Assembly: GCF_008107645.1 (NCBI RefSeq)
Contig: NZ_SDGY01000005.1
Location: 62,001-126,000, forward strand
Reading direction: 5' to 3'
From: Leuconostoc litchii
GTDB lineage: Bacteria > Bacillota > Bacilli > Lactobacillales > Lactobacillaceae
DNA: 64,000 nucleotides
Shown: piece after piece, positions 1 to 9,308 of the stretch
Layout: every line of letters begins with the position of its first letter
Numbering within the stretch: the first letter of the stretch is position 1
Made by a program: the position numbers and the translations under genes
Notes under the pieces: model-generated
Database searches by the model: none
Told to the model about the DNA's origin: nothing
The model's input: the letters and a program-made list of their open reading frames with translations, nothing else

Positions 1-114
1 GGCAACTCTAATTCAGTTTAAACTCCAAAATAAACAACAAAACGGTTAGAGTAAGAAACTATTTTATTTATTTAGGAGAATAACTGACTAAAGATTTAAG
101 AGAAAGGAAATACA
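1..114. other. Operon-internal gap or end of upstream gene
   Basis: These bases precede a MalG-type permease gene. In such operons a MalF-type permease gene normally lies directly upstream, so its 3' end may lie at or before the window edge, but too little is present to show it. A ribosome binding site (AAAGGA) sits just before the ATG at 115. No terminator or promoter is evident. Confidence 0.4.
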
Positions 115-945
115 ATGAGTAATAGTTTACTTAAATCACAGCAAAATTCACGTTTTATTGTAAGTGTTATCTTGGCTGTGTTTGGATTTATAATGATATT
201 GCCGTTTTTATGGATGTTCTTGTCGTCTTTTAAAACAAATGCTGAAATTGTCCAAAATACCCGAAGTTTTTTTCCTAAGCAATGGACATTGGAAAATTAT
301 CGTAATTTATTTCACAGCGGTTTTACATTGTATCTTAGAAATACATTAATAATAACCTTCTTCTCATTCGTTGGTATGTTATTCAATGCTATGGCAGGAT
401 ATGGGTTTGCAAAATTTAAATTTAAAGGGCGTGGTGTCCTATTTATTATGGTTCTAGCAACTATGATGATTCCTGGTCAAGTAACCATGATCCCGGTGTA
501 TTTAATTCTTAACCAGATGCATTTAACAAATACGTTAACAGGTATTATCTTGCCCGGATTGGTTGGTGCCTTCAGTATCTTCTTATTCAGACAATTTATA
601 TCTAATATATCTGACTCAATTTTGGAAGCAGCACGTTTAGACGGTGCAAGCGAGTGGTATATGTTCTGGCACATTATTCTACCAATCTCAAAGCCAGTCT
701 TAGCAGTACAAGGAATATTGACATTTATTGGTGGTTGGAATGCATTTTTGTGGCCTTTGATATTAGCAAATGATGAAAAGTATTATACATTATCAGTTGG
801 ATTACAGTTACTACAAGGTCAACATACAACGGATTATGGTATTCAAATGGCAGGTTCGTCGTTTATGGTCATTCCAATCATTATTATCTTTGTTATATTC
901 CAAAAGTATATTTTACAAGGATTCAATATTCAGGGAGATAAATAA
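115..945 (+). CDS. Sugar ABC transporter permease (MalG/MsmG type)
   Basis: Inner-membrane permease of a carbohydrate ABC importer (CUT1 group). The 276-residue protein begins with a transmembrane segment at about residues 14-36 and has about six hydrophobic segments in total. The EAA loop that docks on the ATPase is visible at about 185-200 (EAARLDGAS followed by a P-rich segment), and this motif defines the family. The ATG at 115 follows AAAGGAAATACA. Its partner permease and binding protein should lie upstream of the window; a LacI regulator, an esterase and the MsmK-type ATPase follow in the same direction. The sugar cannot be read from this protein alone; a maltose or multiple-sugar oligosaccharide is likely. 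Confidence 0.9.
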   Translation: MSNSLLKSQQNSRFIVSVILAVFGFIMILPFLWMFLSSFKTNAEIVQNTRSFFPKQWTLENYRNLFHSGFTLYLRNTLIITFFSFVGMLFNAMAGYGFAKFKFKGRGVLFIMVLATMMIPGQVTMIPVYLILNQMHLTNTLTGIILPGLVGAFSIFLFRQFISNISDSILEAARLDGASEWYMFWHIILPISKPVLAVQGILTFIGGWNAFLWPLILANDEKYYTLSVGLQLLQGQHTTDYGIQMAGSSFMVIPIIIIFVIFQKYILQGFNIQGDK

Positions 946-1000
946 TGTAAAATAAAACCTAAAAGGTATTTATTATAAAAAGCTAGGTAAGGGGATTATT

Positions 1001-1978
1001 ATGGCAGGTATTCAAAAGATTGCAGAAAAAGCAGGTGTTTCTATCTCAACAGTTTCTTATGCGCTCAATGGAAGTAAAAAGGTGACTGAAAAAACACGTT
1101 CTCGAATTTTGAAAATTGCTGAAGAATACAATTATTCACCAAACTTGGCAGGAAGAATGTTAAAAAAACAAAAAAACTATATCATTGGATTGTATCTGCA
1201 TGATTTTGGTGGATACTTTTATAGTCATATGATTGATGGTGTTAATAAAGTGTTATCAGAAAATAACTACGAGGTTATTGTGGCGACTGGTGGTAGCAAA
1301 ACGCGTGATTTTATTTCACAAGGTTTAGTTGACGGGGCTATTATATTAGACTCTGATTTTCCAGATGACCTAATTAAAAAGTATGCTTTATCAGGCAAGC
1401 CAATTGTTGTTATGGATCGAAAGTTGTCTGGTGACAACATTACACAGGTTTTATTAGACAATGTAACTGGATCTAAACAAGCCATCCAGGCATTGAATGA
1501 AACAGATATCGATTCTTTTGTTATCATAACAGGTCCCAAAAATTCACATGATTCTAATGAAAGATTGTCTGCAGCTTTGAAAGCAATTGATGAGAGTAGC
1601 AATAGACCAGTTAAAGTTATTCATAGTGATTTCACCATTACCGGTGGTCGCAACGCAGCGAAAGAGATTATCGATATGAAGTACGAAAAGATAGGTATAT
1701 TCGCTTTAAACGATGAAATGGCAGTTGGATTGATTGAGGAATTACCGACTGAAAAAATTGGTCATGACATACAAGTTATCGGCTTTGATAATGATATTAT
1801 TGGTCAGTATATTACCCCAGGTTTAACAACTATTGATTATTCAAAACATCATTGGGGTAGTGTAGCTGCCAAAACGTTATTAGAAATGATTGATGATCGT
1901 GATCAATTTAATAGCAAAAAAATATTAACACATATTCGGCACCGTGGATCACTTGAAAAACTAGAAAATAACGACTAA
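1001..1978 (+). CDS. LacI-family transcriptional regulator
   Basis: DNA-binding sugar-responsive regulator, 325 residues, the usual LacI/GalR length. The N-terminal helix-turn-helix and hinge are clear at residues 1-60 (IQKIAEKAGVSISTVSYALNG), followed by a periplasmic-binding-protein-like effector domain to the end. The ATG at 1001 is preceded by AAGGGGATTATT. The gene sits 55 bases after the permease gene and 25 bases before the esterase gene, so it is probably co-transcribed and controls this sugar operon. Neither the operator nor the effector can be named from the window. Confidence 0.93.
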   Translation: MAGIQKIAEKAGVSISTVSYALNGSKKVTEKTRSRILKIAEEYNYSPNLAGRMLKKQKNYIIGLYLHDFGGYFYSHMIDGVNKVLSENNYEVIVATGGSKTRDFISQGLVDGAIILDSDFPDDLIKKYALSGKPIVVMDRKLSGDNITQVLLDNVTGSKQAIQALNETDIDSFVIITGPKNSHDSNERLSAALKAIDESSNRPVKVIHSDFTITGGRNAAKEIIDMKYEKIGIFALNDEMAVGLIEELPTEKIGHDIQVIGFDNDIIGQYITPGLTTIDYSKHHWGSVAAKTLLEMIDDRDQFNSKKILTHIRHRGSLEKLENND

Positions 1979-2003
1979 GTGTTTTGATGGAGAAATTAGT
2001 TCG

Positions 2004-2738
2004 ATGGCAGTAAGTCATATTGAGTTTTACTCTGAAAAATTAGAAATGAAGACTAGAGTTAATGTGATATTACCTGAACACTTTGATAAAGGTGGGAAAG
2101 TTTTATTACTTTTACATGGTTTAGGTGATGATGAAAATACATGGTTAGAGCAGACTAGGATTGTTTCTTATGCTAGTGAGTCGAATATAACCATTATCAT
2201 GCCGAGAGTTGATCGTAGTTACTATACTACCAGCGTGGGAGGTCCTCAATACTTTGAATATGTTAGTCAGGAAATTTTACAACGGTGTCAAAACTGGTTC
2301 AATATACCAAATAATAAAGAACAAACTTTTATAGCTGGCATATCTATGGGAGGATTCGGCGCGTTAAAAGTAGGACTAACAAATCCAAAAAAGTTTAAAC
2401 AAATTTTTGTTATGTCGGCCATGCCGGATGTTCTAACAAATTGGCGAAATAATTCAGAGCGTGATGAATGGTATCGGAGTTTGTTTGGTGAACCAGAACA
2501 AGTTCAAGGATCAATTAATGATATTTCTTACTTGGTGGAAAAGCAGGATAATATAGATCCGGAAATTTGGCAACTTTGTGGCCGAAGCGATCCTTTCTAC
2601 GACATGAATGTAATTCTTGACCAACAAATTAGACAAAAAGGATTAAAACATCAGTTTGTGGAAGTTTCTGGTGGTCACGAATGGTCGGTGTGGGATAAAG
2701 CTATTAGACAGGTACTGAACATAATTGATGACAAGTAG
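2004..2738 (+). CDS. Esterase D / tributyrin-esterase family alpha/beta hydrolase
   Basis: Likely cytoplasmic carboxylesterase of 244 residues with an alpha/beta hydrolase fold. The oxyanion region is LLLHGLGDDENTW at about 33-45. The nucleophile elbow is GISMGG at about 110-115 (Ser about 112). A plausible acid lies in GRSDPFYD at about 193-200 and the catalytic His in GGHEWSVW near 224-231. The family includes EstA of lactic acid bacteria and S-formylglutathione hydrolase. It lies inside a sugar ABC operon, which suggests a role in removing acyl groups from imported sugars, but that is inference. The ATG at 2004 has GGAG about 11 bases upstream. Confidence 0.85.
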   Translation: MAVSHIEFYSEKLEMKTRVNVILPEHFDKGGKVLLLLHGLGDDENTWLEQTRIVSYASESNITIIMPRVDRSYYTTSVGGPQYFEYVSQEILQRCQNWFNIPNNKEQTFIAGISMGGFGALKVGLTNPKKFKQIFVMSAMPDVLTNWRNNSERDEWYRSLFGEPEQVQGSINDISYLVEKQDNIDPEIWQLCGRSDPFYDMNVILDQQIRQKGLKHQFVEVSGGHEWSVWDKAIRQVLNIIDDK

Positions 2739-2779
2739 TGATGATATGTAGTTTAGTTAAAATTATATAGGAGCAGCTA

Positions 2780-3886
2780 ATGGTAGAATTAAATCTTGAA
2801 CATATTTATAAAAAGTACGACAATGCTGACGATTACTCTGTAACCGATTTTTCGTTGGATATTAAAGACAAAGAATTTGTTGTGTTTGTTGGACCGTCTG
2901 GTTGTGGTAAATCTACTACCATCAGGATGATTGCTGGTTTAGAAGACATAACAGAGGGCGATTTATTAATTGATGGTAAGGTTGTCAATGATGAACTACC
3001 AAAGAATCGTGACATTGCGATGGTTTTCCAAAACTATGCGCTCTATCCTCACATGAGTGTATACGATAACATGTCATTTGGATTGAAATTACGTAAGTAT
3101 TCCAAGGAAGACATTGACGAACGTGTGCACAATGCCGCACGTATTATTGGATTGGAAGAGTATTTAGATAGGAAGCCGGCTGCTTTGTCAGGTGGACAAA
3201 GGCAACGAGTTGCGTTAGGTCGAGCAATTGTTCGTGATGCCCCTATATTTTTGATGGATGAACCATTATCTAATTTGGATGCAAAATTACGTGTGTCAAT
3301 GCGTGCTGAAATTGCAAAGTTACATCGTCGATTGCAGACAACAACGATTTATGTGACTCACGACCAAACAGAAGCAATGACAATGGCAGATAGGATTGTT
3401 ATTATGAAGGATGGTAAAATCCAACAAGTTGGTACGCCACAAGAAGTATATGATAATCCAGCAAATCTGTTTGTAGGTAGTTTTATTGGCTCTCCAGCAA
3501 TGAACTTCTTTGATGTAACATTACAGAATAATCGTATTCTTGATAGAAAAAACAATTTCTCGTTAGAAGTGCCTGAAGGTTGCTTAAAAGTACTGCAGTC
3601 TAAAGGATATGCAGGTAAACGTTTAAAATTAGGTATTAGACCAGAAGACATTCACACAGAAAATACATTTATAAAGGTGTTTCCGAATGCAACAATCAAG
3701 ACTACTGTGAATGTTTCCGAGTTGCTAGGAGCTGAATCACAATTATATTGTAAGGTAGGTGATCAAGAATTTATCGCCAAAGTGAATTCAAGAGATCATA
3801 TTCAACCAGGAGCCGAATTAATTGTCGGCTTGGATTTGAACAAAGGCCATTTTTTTGACCCAGAAACTGAGCTTACAATATACTAA
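2780..3886 (+). CDS. Sugar ABC transporter ATP-binding protein (MsmK/UgpC type)
   Basis: ATPase subunit that energises CUT1 sugar importers, 368 residues. Visible motifs are Walker A GPSGCGKST at about 39-47, Q-loop FQNYALYPH, signature LSGGQRQR at about 136-143, Walker B IFLMDEPLSNLDA and switch His in VTHDQ. A C-terminal TOBE/MalK-like regulatory domain occupies about 235-368. AGGAG lies just upstream of the ATG. It is the last gene of the operon and is followed by a strong terminator at 3927-3956. In many Firmicutes one such ATPase serves several sugar transporters, so it may not be dedicated to this one. Confidence 0.94.
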   Translation: MVELNLEHIYKKYDNADDYSVTDFSLDIKDKEFVVFVGPSGCGKSTTIRMIAGLEDITEGDLLIDGKVVNDELPKNRDIAMVFQNYALYPHMSVYDNMSFGLKLRKYSKEDIDERVHNAARIIGLEEYLDRKPAALSGGQRQRVALGRAIVRDAPIFLMDEPLSNLDAKLRVSMRAEIAKLHRRLQTTTIYVTHDQTEAMTMADRIVIMKDGKIQQVGTPQEVYDNPANLFVGSFIGSPAMNFFDVTLQNNRILDRKNNFSLEVPEGCLKVLQSKGYAGKRLKLGIRPEDIHTENTFIKVFPNATIKTTVNVSELLGAESQLYCKVGDQEFIAKVNSRDHIQPGAELIVGLDLNKGHFFDPETELTIY

Positions 3887-3926
3887 TACATTAAACAACT
3901 ACAAGCTTTCTTTTTTCCAAATAGGC

Positions 3927-3956
3927 AAGCCTCTGAATATATTCAGAGGCTTTTTT
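3927..3956 (+). terminator. Rho-independent terminator of the sugar operon
   Basis: A perfect 26-base palindrome (arm AAGCCTCTGAATA) runs straight into a T-run. It lies 40 bases after the MsmK-type gene and just beyond the stop codon of the convergent permease gene. Confidence 0.9.
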
Positions 3957-3958
3957 GT

Positions 3959-5293
3959 TCATTTGGCAACTTTAAATATGCTGACTATAAATAAGACTAA
4001 GAACCAAAGAAGCGATAATACGGTAGTAATCATTGTTGTGCGGGAAAATAACAATATAAGAAATACCATAAGCATAAACAAAATAGTCAAATAATTTAAG
4101 AATGGTGCGCCTGGCATCAAAAATAACTTTTTACCGTGAACAAATGACTGTGTTTTTCGATATTTAATATGTGTTACAAGCAATGTAATGTAAATAATAA
4201 TAAAAGTAGCTGAAGCAGTTGCTGTAACCATACTGAAAGCATCTTCTGGGAATATATAGTTTAATCCAATGACTGAGGCGATTAAAAATGCTGATAAAGT
4301 TATCCCATGCATAGGAATATAATGTTTATTTAGTCGATTGAAAAAACTATTTTTTGGTGATAATGAGAAAATCATTCTTCCAGTTGTGAACAATGCACTG
4401 TTCAATGATGAGGCAGCAGCGGTTAAGATAACAAAGTTAATAATCCCGGCAGCTGCAGGAATACCAATACCAGAGAATACTTGGACAAAAGGTGACATAT
4501 TAGCATTATAGTTCGTCCATGGCTGGATAATCATGATGGCTAATAAAGCACCGACATAAAAAATAAGTATCCGAACGATAATTGAATTAATTGACTTTGG
4601 AATGGTTTTTAGTGGATTTTTAGTCTCTGCAGCTGTGATGCCGACAAACTCTACACCCAGGAATGCAAAAAATGCCATTTGAAAAGCTGCTAGCAGATGG
4701 TTACCGTGGTCTGCTATGAGACCATGTTGCCACAAAGTCGATAGTCTTGTTACACCAGCTTCACTACGAATTTGAAAAAGGATCATGATAATACCAATTA
4801 AAATCATAGCAACTATAGCAATAATTTTAATTAAAGCAAACCAGAATTCAGTTTCTCCGAAGGCCTTGACAGCAATAATATTCATGCTGTAAAGAACAAT
4901 CAGAAAGAGCAACTCCCAAAGCCAAGCAGATGTTTGCGGAAACCAAAATTGCATATATTTTCCAATGGCGGTTAGCTCGGCCATGGCAATAATTATCCAG
5001 CCTAACCAATACGTCCATCCCATAACAAATCCTACTCGTTCGCCCAAATACTTTTTAATAAAACCAATAAAAATAGTTTGACTTTGATCAGTCAATAATA
5101 ATTCACCTAACGCACGCATCATAGAAAACACGAAAAATCCTGTAATGATATAAACCAATAATATAGCTGGTCCGGCTTTTTGAATAGAATCACCTGCACC
5201 TAAAAAGAGACCCGTACCAATGGTTCCCCCTAATGCAATCATATTGATATGACGACCGGACAAGGTGCGTGATAATTTTTTTTGTTGTACCAT
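3959..5293 (-). CDS. Amino acid permease (APC superfamily, AAT family)
   Basis: Proton-coupled amino acid uptake protein of 444 residues with about twelve hydrophobic segments. The first helix carries the family motif GGTIGTGLFLG at about residues 17-27, followed by a conserved helix pair with GELL. I start at 5293 because TCCTCC on the + strand gives GGAGG about 10 bases before this ATG; an ATG 18 bases further upstream overlaps that site. The gene is divergent from a LysR regulator with a short shared gap, which often means local control. The substrate is not readable; relatives carry aromatic or basic amino acids or GABA. Confidence 0.88.
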   Translation of the reverse strand: MVQQKKLSRTLSGRHINMIALGGTIGTGLFLGAGDSIQKAGPAILLVYIITGFFVFSMMRALGELLLTDQSQTIFIGFIKKYLGERVGFVMGWTYWLGWIIIAMAELTAIGKYMQFWFPQTSAWLWELLFLIVLYSMNIIAVKAFGETEFWFALIKIIAIVAMILIGIIMILFQIRSEAGVTRLSTLWQHGLIADHGNHLLAAFQMAFFAFLGVEFVGITAAETKNPLKTIPKSINSIIVRILIFYVGALLAIMIIQPWTNYNANMSPFVQVFSGIGIPAAAGIINFVILTAAASSLNSALFTTGRMIFSLSPKNSFFNRLNKHYIPMHGITLSAFLIASVIGLNYIFPEDAFSMVTATASATFIIIYITLLVTHIKYRKTQSFVHGKKLFLMPGAPFLNYLTILFMLMVFLILLFSRTTMITTVLSLLWFLVLFIVSIFKVAK

Positions 5294-5404
5294 GACAATT
5301 TTTCCTCCCAAATAACTATGTACTATGGTAAATTATTTTGTATAATAAATAAAATTAATCTTTTTCAGTTTTAGATGAAAAAAAGTATTTTAAGGAGTTA
5401 TTTT

Positions 5405-6313
5405 GTGTCGACATTTTCTTATCAAGTTTTTGCTACAGTTGTACGCTATCAATCTTTTTATCAAGCATCCCAAGTACTGAATGTGACCCCTAGTGCAGTG
5501 AGCCATTCTATTAATCAGCTAGAAGAACAACTGGGATTTCCGTTATTAATTCGTAGTCGTTCTGGTATGACATTGACTCATGATGGAGAAATAGTCTTAC
5601 CGTTTGTTCAAAAGATATTAGATGCCGAAGCTGATTTACAGCAGATGGGTTATAATATCAATGGTTTAAGATCAGGTTCAATAAAAATTGGTGCTTTTAG
5701 TAGTGTTTGTATTAATTGGTTGCCTAAAATTTTAAGTTCATTCTCGAAAAAGTATCCAGACATTGAAGTATCTATTGTACAAGGTAGTTTTGAGGATATT
5801 AGTAAAAAGGTTAAATCGGGTGAATTAGATATAGGATTTACGACGTTACCAGTAGCCGATAGTTTGGATATAACGCTGCTAATCAAAGATCCAATATATT
5901 GCATCACACCTGCCGACTTTGAGCCTGAAAATAAGAAAAATATAACACCGCAAGATATTATTAACCAAAAATTTATTTTACAAAAAATAGATTATGATCG
6001 TGATACCAAATCAGTTTTGGACAATTATAGTGTCACTATTAATTCAATAAATTTTTCAATTGATGACCAATCAATTATTTCCATGGTTGAAGCTGGAATT
6101 GGTTTTGGAATATTACCTGAATTAGCGTTACAAAAAATACAAGGAAATGTCAAAGTCTATCCTTTTCATCAATCTTTTGTGCGTCAAATCGTGCTGGTTA
6201 TGAATAAAAGTAAAATTATATCACCGTCTGTGGCTGAATTGGTAGTGGCAATCAGAGATTTTGTGACACAGACGTATGCTATTAACGTTGAGAAAATAAA
6301 TGATATATCCTGA
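5405..6313 (+). CDS. LysR-family transcriptional regulator
   Basis: Transcription factor of about 302 residues. The N-terminal winged helix-turn-helix is at about residues 5-62 (YQSFYQASQVLNVTPSAVS and LEEQLGFPLLIR) and a substrate-binding effector domain follows from about 85 on (SGSIKIGAFSS, GIGFGILPE). I choose the GTG at 5405 because AAGGAG lies six bases upstream; the in-frame ATG at 5375 has no ribosome binding site. It is divergent from the amino acid permease, which is its likely target. A terminator follows within 40 bases. Confidence 0.88.
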   Translation: MSTFSYQVFATVVRYQSFYQASQVLNVTPSAVSHSINQLEEQLGFPLLIRSRSGMTLTHDGEIVLPFVQKILDAEADLQQMGYNINGLRSGSIKIGAFSSVCINWLPKILSSFSKKYPDIEVSIVQGSFEDISKKVKSGELDIGFTTLPVADSLDITLLIKDPIYCITPADFEPENKKNITPQDIINQKFILQKIDYDRDTKSVLDNYSVTINSINFSIDDQSIISMVEAGIGFGILPELALQKIQGNVKVYPFHQSFVRQIVLVMNKSKIISPSVAELVVAIRDFVTQTYAINVEKINDIS

Positions 6314-6321
6314 CAGATTAG

Positions 6322-6352
6322 GCACCTTAGTACAATTAAGGTGCTTTTTTTG
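6322..6352 (+). terminator. Terminator after the LysR gene
   Basis: Eight-base inverted repeat GCACCTTA / TAAGGTGC with a seven-base loop, followed by seven T residues, starting nine bases after the stop codon. Confidence 0.88.
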
Positions 6353-6372
6353 TGGTTTTAATAGTTCTTTCG

Positions 6373-6416
6373 TTGACAATTATATTAATTAAGTATATAT
6401 TAACAATGTTAATATA
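6373..6416 (+). promoter_or_regulatory. Promoter with overlapping operator for the exporter-padR operon
   Basis: TTGACA at 6373-6378 and TATATT at 6396-6401 are separated by 17 bases, a near-ideal sigma-A promoter. A perfect inverted repeat, TATATTAAC - AAT - GTTAATATA, covers 6396-6416, so it overlaps the -10 element and the expected start site. This is the geometry of a repressor site. The PadR regulator encoded at the end of the same transcript is the obvious candidate (inference). Confidence 0.75.
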
Positions 6417-6435
6417 AGGTGAGGGAGAAAACTAA

Positions 6436-7980
6436 ATGAAAAAAATAATTTTAACAGCACTGTTTGTGTTAGGAATATTTATCTGTATGCTGGATACTAC
6501 TATTTTGAATGTGAGTTTACCGAATATTGGAGAACATTTAAATGTCGGATTAGATTCACTTTCATGGGCACTTAATATATACTTAATTTTATTTGCATCG
6601 CTGACTATACCACTGACAAGAATTGCTGAAATAGTAGGCGTTCATAAGTCTTTTCTATTTGGGGTACTTTTATTCGGCCTGGGATCAATTATTTCAGCTT
6701 GTTCTTCTGGATTAAGTGTATTGTTGATGGGGCGAGCAATTCAGAGTATCGGCGCTTCGGTTATCTTTCCGCTTTCTATGACTTTGGGGATAGGACTAGT
6801 ATCTATTGAAAAAAGAACAGGGATGATTGCGTTATTGGGAATTACTCAAGGGTTAGCTGCTGCCATAGGGCCCGTAGTTGGTGGTATCGTGACACAATTT
6901 ATGGGTTGGCGGTGGATATTTTTGATTAATGTGCCACTAACTATCTTGATGATCTTGGTTGGAGTCACAAATTTGAATGTACGTAACGAAGTACAATACA
7001 AACAAGCCATGGATATTTGGGGTGCTGTATTAATTATGATAACTCTCGCTGCATTGTCACTAGGCATGATGCAGGGAAGAGTATGGGGCTGGACATCTTT
7101 ACAAATTATTGGATGTTTTCTTATTGGTTCAGTGGGATTTCTGTTGTTTATATTGATTGAGTATCGAAGTAAGAATCCAATGATACCACTAGCACTATTT
7201 TTAAATCGCAACTTTACGGTGTCTAGTTTAATTATTATTTTAAGTAATCTTTTTTTGGTGGCTACCACAGTTATTCTGCCAACTTATTTTACTAATATTG
7301 AAGGATTTAACACGTTGCACTCGTCTTTTTTAGTGTCGCCAATCTCCTTAGCAATCTTAATCTTCTCGCCAATATCAGGATTTTTAGAAAAATATATCAG
7401 TGCTAAATGGCTACTATTGCTTGGTTTTACTATTATGTTTTGTGGTTATAGCTGGCTTTCATATGGTGCATTGACAAATCAAACATATGCAATATCGGCT
7501 GGTTTTGCCATCGGTATGGGTTATGGTACCGTAACAGGACCGATTTTGATTATTGCTGCTGGAAATCTGAAAGGTAAATTACTTGTTGCTTCTCAAAGTG
7601 TGACAGGTGTATTGCGGCAGATTGGGTCAATGCTTGCTGTTGCAATATTTGTGACAGGGCTATATGGGAATTTAACCGTAGCAAGGAATCAATCCAAAAG
7701 TTATGCGCAAAATCAGATTATAAAGACAAATTTGCCAGTTGAGCAACAAAAAAAGTTACTCAGTCGTATTAATAAACACATGGATTCAACACAATTTGTT
7801 AAGAGTGATTTATATTATGTGCCCGAAATGTTAAAACAACCTATTCAAAATGTAGAAAAAAAGACTCATTTATTGTTACGAAAGGCTTTTGAGAGCCTTT
7901 ACTTAACTTCTATACCATTTATATTGTTTGCCGGCCTTATTAGTTTATTGATAAAAAATAAAAAAATAGATTTGAAATAG
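6436..7980 (+). CDS. Drug:proton antiporter, MFS DHA2 family (14 helices)
   Basis: Membrane exporter of 514 residues with about 14 hydrophobic segments, typical of EmrB/QacA-type transporters. Motif C-like and family signatures are visible in the first helix (CMLDTTILNVSLPNI at about 17-31) and the loop R.AEIVG near 60, with GPVVGGIV at about 145-152. GGTGAGGGAG lies just upstream of the ATG. The gene is driven by the promoter with an inverted repeat at 6373-6416 and is followed, apparently in the same transcript, by a PadR-type regulator. This arrangement usually marks a self-regulated multidrug efflux unit. Substrates are not predictable. Confidence 0.9.
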   Translation: MKKIILTALFVLGIFICMLDTTILNVSLPNIGEHLNVGLDSLSWALNIYLILFASLTIPLTRIAEIVGVHKSFLFGVLLFGLGSIISACSSGLSVLLMGRAIQSIGASVIFPLSMTLGIGLVSIEKRTGMIALLGITQGLAAAIGPVVGGIVTQFMGWRWIFLINVPLTILMILVGVTNLNVRNEVQYKQAMDIWGAVLIMITLAALSLGMMQGRVWGWTSLQIIGCFLIGSVGFLLFILIEYRSKNPMIPLALFLNRNFTVSSLIIILSNLFLVATTVILPTYFTNIEGFNTLHSSFLVSPISLAILIFSPISGFLEKYISAKWLLLLGFTIMFCGYSWLSYGALTNQTYAISAGFAIGMGYGTVTGPILIIAAGNLKGKLLVASQSVTGVLRQIGSMLAVAIFVTGLYGNLTVARNQSKSYAQNQIIKTNLPVEQQKKLLSRINKHMDSTQFVKSDLYYVPEMLKQPIQNVEKKTHLLLRKAFESLYLTSIPFILFAGLISLLIKNKKIDLK

Positions 7981-8074
7981 ATGTGTGCTTAGTATCATTT
8001 TTAGATATTTCAAGTACGTTTGTATTTTGACAAATGTGTATAATTATGAAAGAGTAAACACGGAGGAAAAATAT

Positions 8075-8599
8075 ATGACTATGAAAGGCAAAGAAATTGT
8101 TTTAGGCATATTACAAAATGGGCCGAGGACGGGATATGAAATTAACGAAGTGATACAAAATCGTTTGAATCACTTTTTTGATGGTACTTTTGGCATGATT
8201 TATCCCACACTAAAAAAGCTTGAAAAAGATGGCTTGGTTATTAAGAAACAAATAACACAAACTGATAAACCGAATAAAAATGTATATTCTATTACCGAAG
8301 AAGGGCAGAGAGTCTTTTCAGAGGAACTAATGAAACCTACAACACCGGAAGTTTTAAAATCAGATTTCTTGATGAGATTATATTTTAGTAACCAATTAGA
8401 TTCGGCTAAAATTAAACAGTTTCTAAAAGAAGAAATTAGTCGTAAACAATCGCAATTAGATGATTTAGAATCACAGCTTGAGTCCTGGCAAAATAATGGT
8501 ATGACTGATATGCAGAAAGTTACATTTGATTATGGTGTGATATATTATTCTTCAACACTTAAATTTTTAAAAGAGCTTTTATATCAGAGCGATATATAA
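8075..8599 (+). CDS. PadR-family transcriptional regulator
   Basis: Repressor of 174 residues. The N-terminal winged helix domain is clear at about residues 1-85 (GKEIVLGILQNGPRTGYEI, GMIYPTLKKLEKDGLV), followed by a helical C-terminal dimerisation region rich in K, Q and E. I choose the ATG at 8075 because CGGAGG lies about nine bases upstream; an upstream TTG at 7985 would add 30 poorly conserved-looking residues. It follows the drug exporter gene and probably represses the shared promoter at 6373-6416. No terminator is obvious after it. Confidence 0.9.
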   Translation: MTMKGKEIVLGILQNGPRTGYEINEVIQNRLNHFFDGTFGMIYPTLKKLEKDGLVIKKQITQTDKPNKNVYSITEEGQRVFSEELMKPTTPEVLKSDFLMRLYFSNQLDSAKIKQFLKEEISRKQSQLDDLESQLESWQNNGMTDMQKVTFDYGVIYYSSTLKFLKELLYQSDI

Positions 8600-9308
8600 A
8601 AAGATTAACTATGTAGCGACAACCCTGTTAATTTTAAAAAATAAATTTTTATACTTTTTGGTGAAAATTATGAACTGAAAGTTTTAAGTAGCCAGAAAAA
8701 GTGATTACTTGAAGTACTGGGAACTTAAATCCAAGTATCAAAGGGTATTCTGTTAAAACCTTACCAATTATTGAAACACTAAATAAGATTGGCTTAGATG
8801 AAGGCACTTTTTTTCCTGAGGCAAGCGATTAAGTAACGAAAATAAAACACTTTATACAGTATCTGAACTGAATGTTACGGATAAAACAGTATCGATCAAC
8901 TCAATTTTCAAATGACCCAGAGTTTAAAAAAATCAGTGACTCTATGATTGGTTTATCACAGATTTTTACTTGATATTGTTTATTGCGAAACTCTGTTCTG
9001 GCTTGTATGGTTTCACAGAGACGAAGAAAGATATTTACCTAAAATCGGATTTATTTTAAATTGTGTAGGTTATCTTAATCTTAATAAAAAATAATTAAGG
9101 TGCGATATTAGTCTATTAAATTGAGGTATACAGATGTTAGATTACAAGGACGAATATTGGGAGAAATAGCAACATTTTTAGGGGATCCATACTTCATTGT
9201 AGAGACAGCGCTTTTTTGTAAAATTGCTATATTTTAGGAATGGTTTTTTGTCCTTTTTGATTTGAAAAATCAACTACTAAAATTCTTTAGAAGAGATTAT
9301 AAACGGAT
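8600..9308. pseudogene. Decayed region with an XRE-type helix-turn-helix remnant
   Basis: No intact gene is visible in these 700 bases. At 8734-8832 the + strand reads SVKTLPIIETLNKIGLDEG between stop codons, which resembles the last helices of a Rgg/XRE-type helix-turn-helix domain. Other short open pieces nearby are interrupted by stops in all frames. I read this as the remains of a regulator gene and neighbouring accessory DNA. The assignment rests on a single short stretch and is weak. Confidence 0.35.

Noticed and set aside
5294-5404. LysR-type T-N11-A operator in the permease-lysR gap
   Set aside because: Only a tandem CTATG repeat is visible, not a convincing dyad.
8025-8042. TTGACA and TATAAT before padR
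   Set aside because: The boxes are only about six bases apart, too close to act as one promoter.
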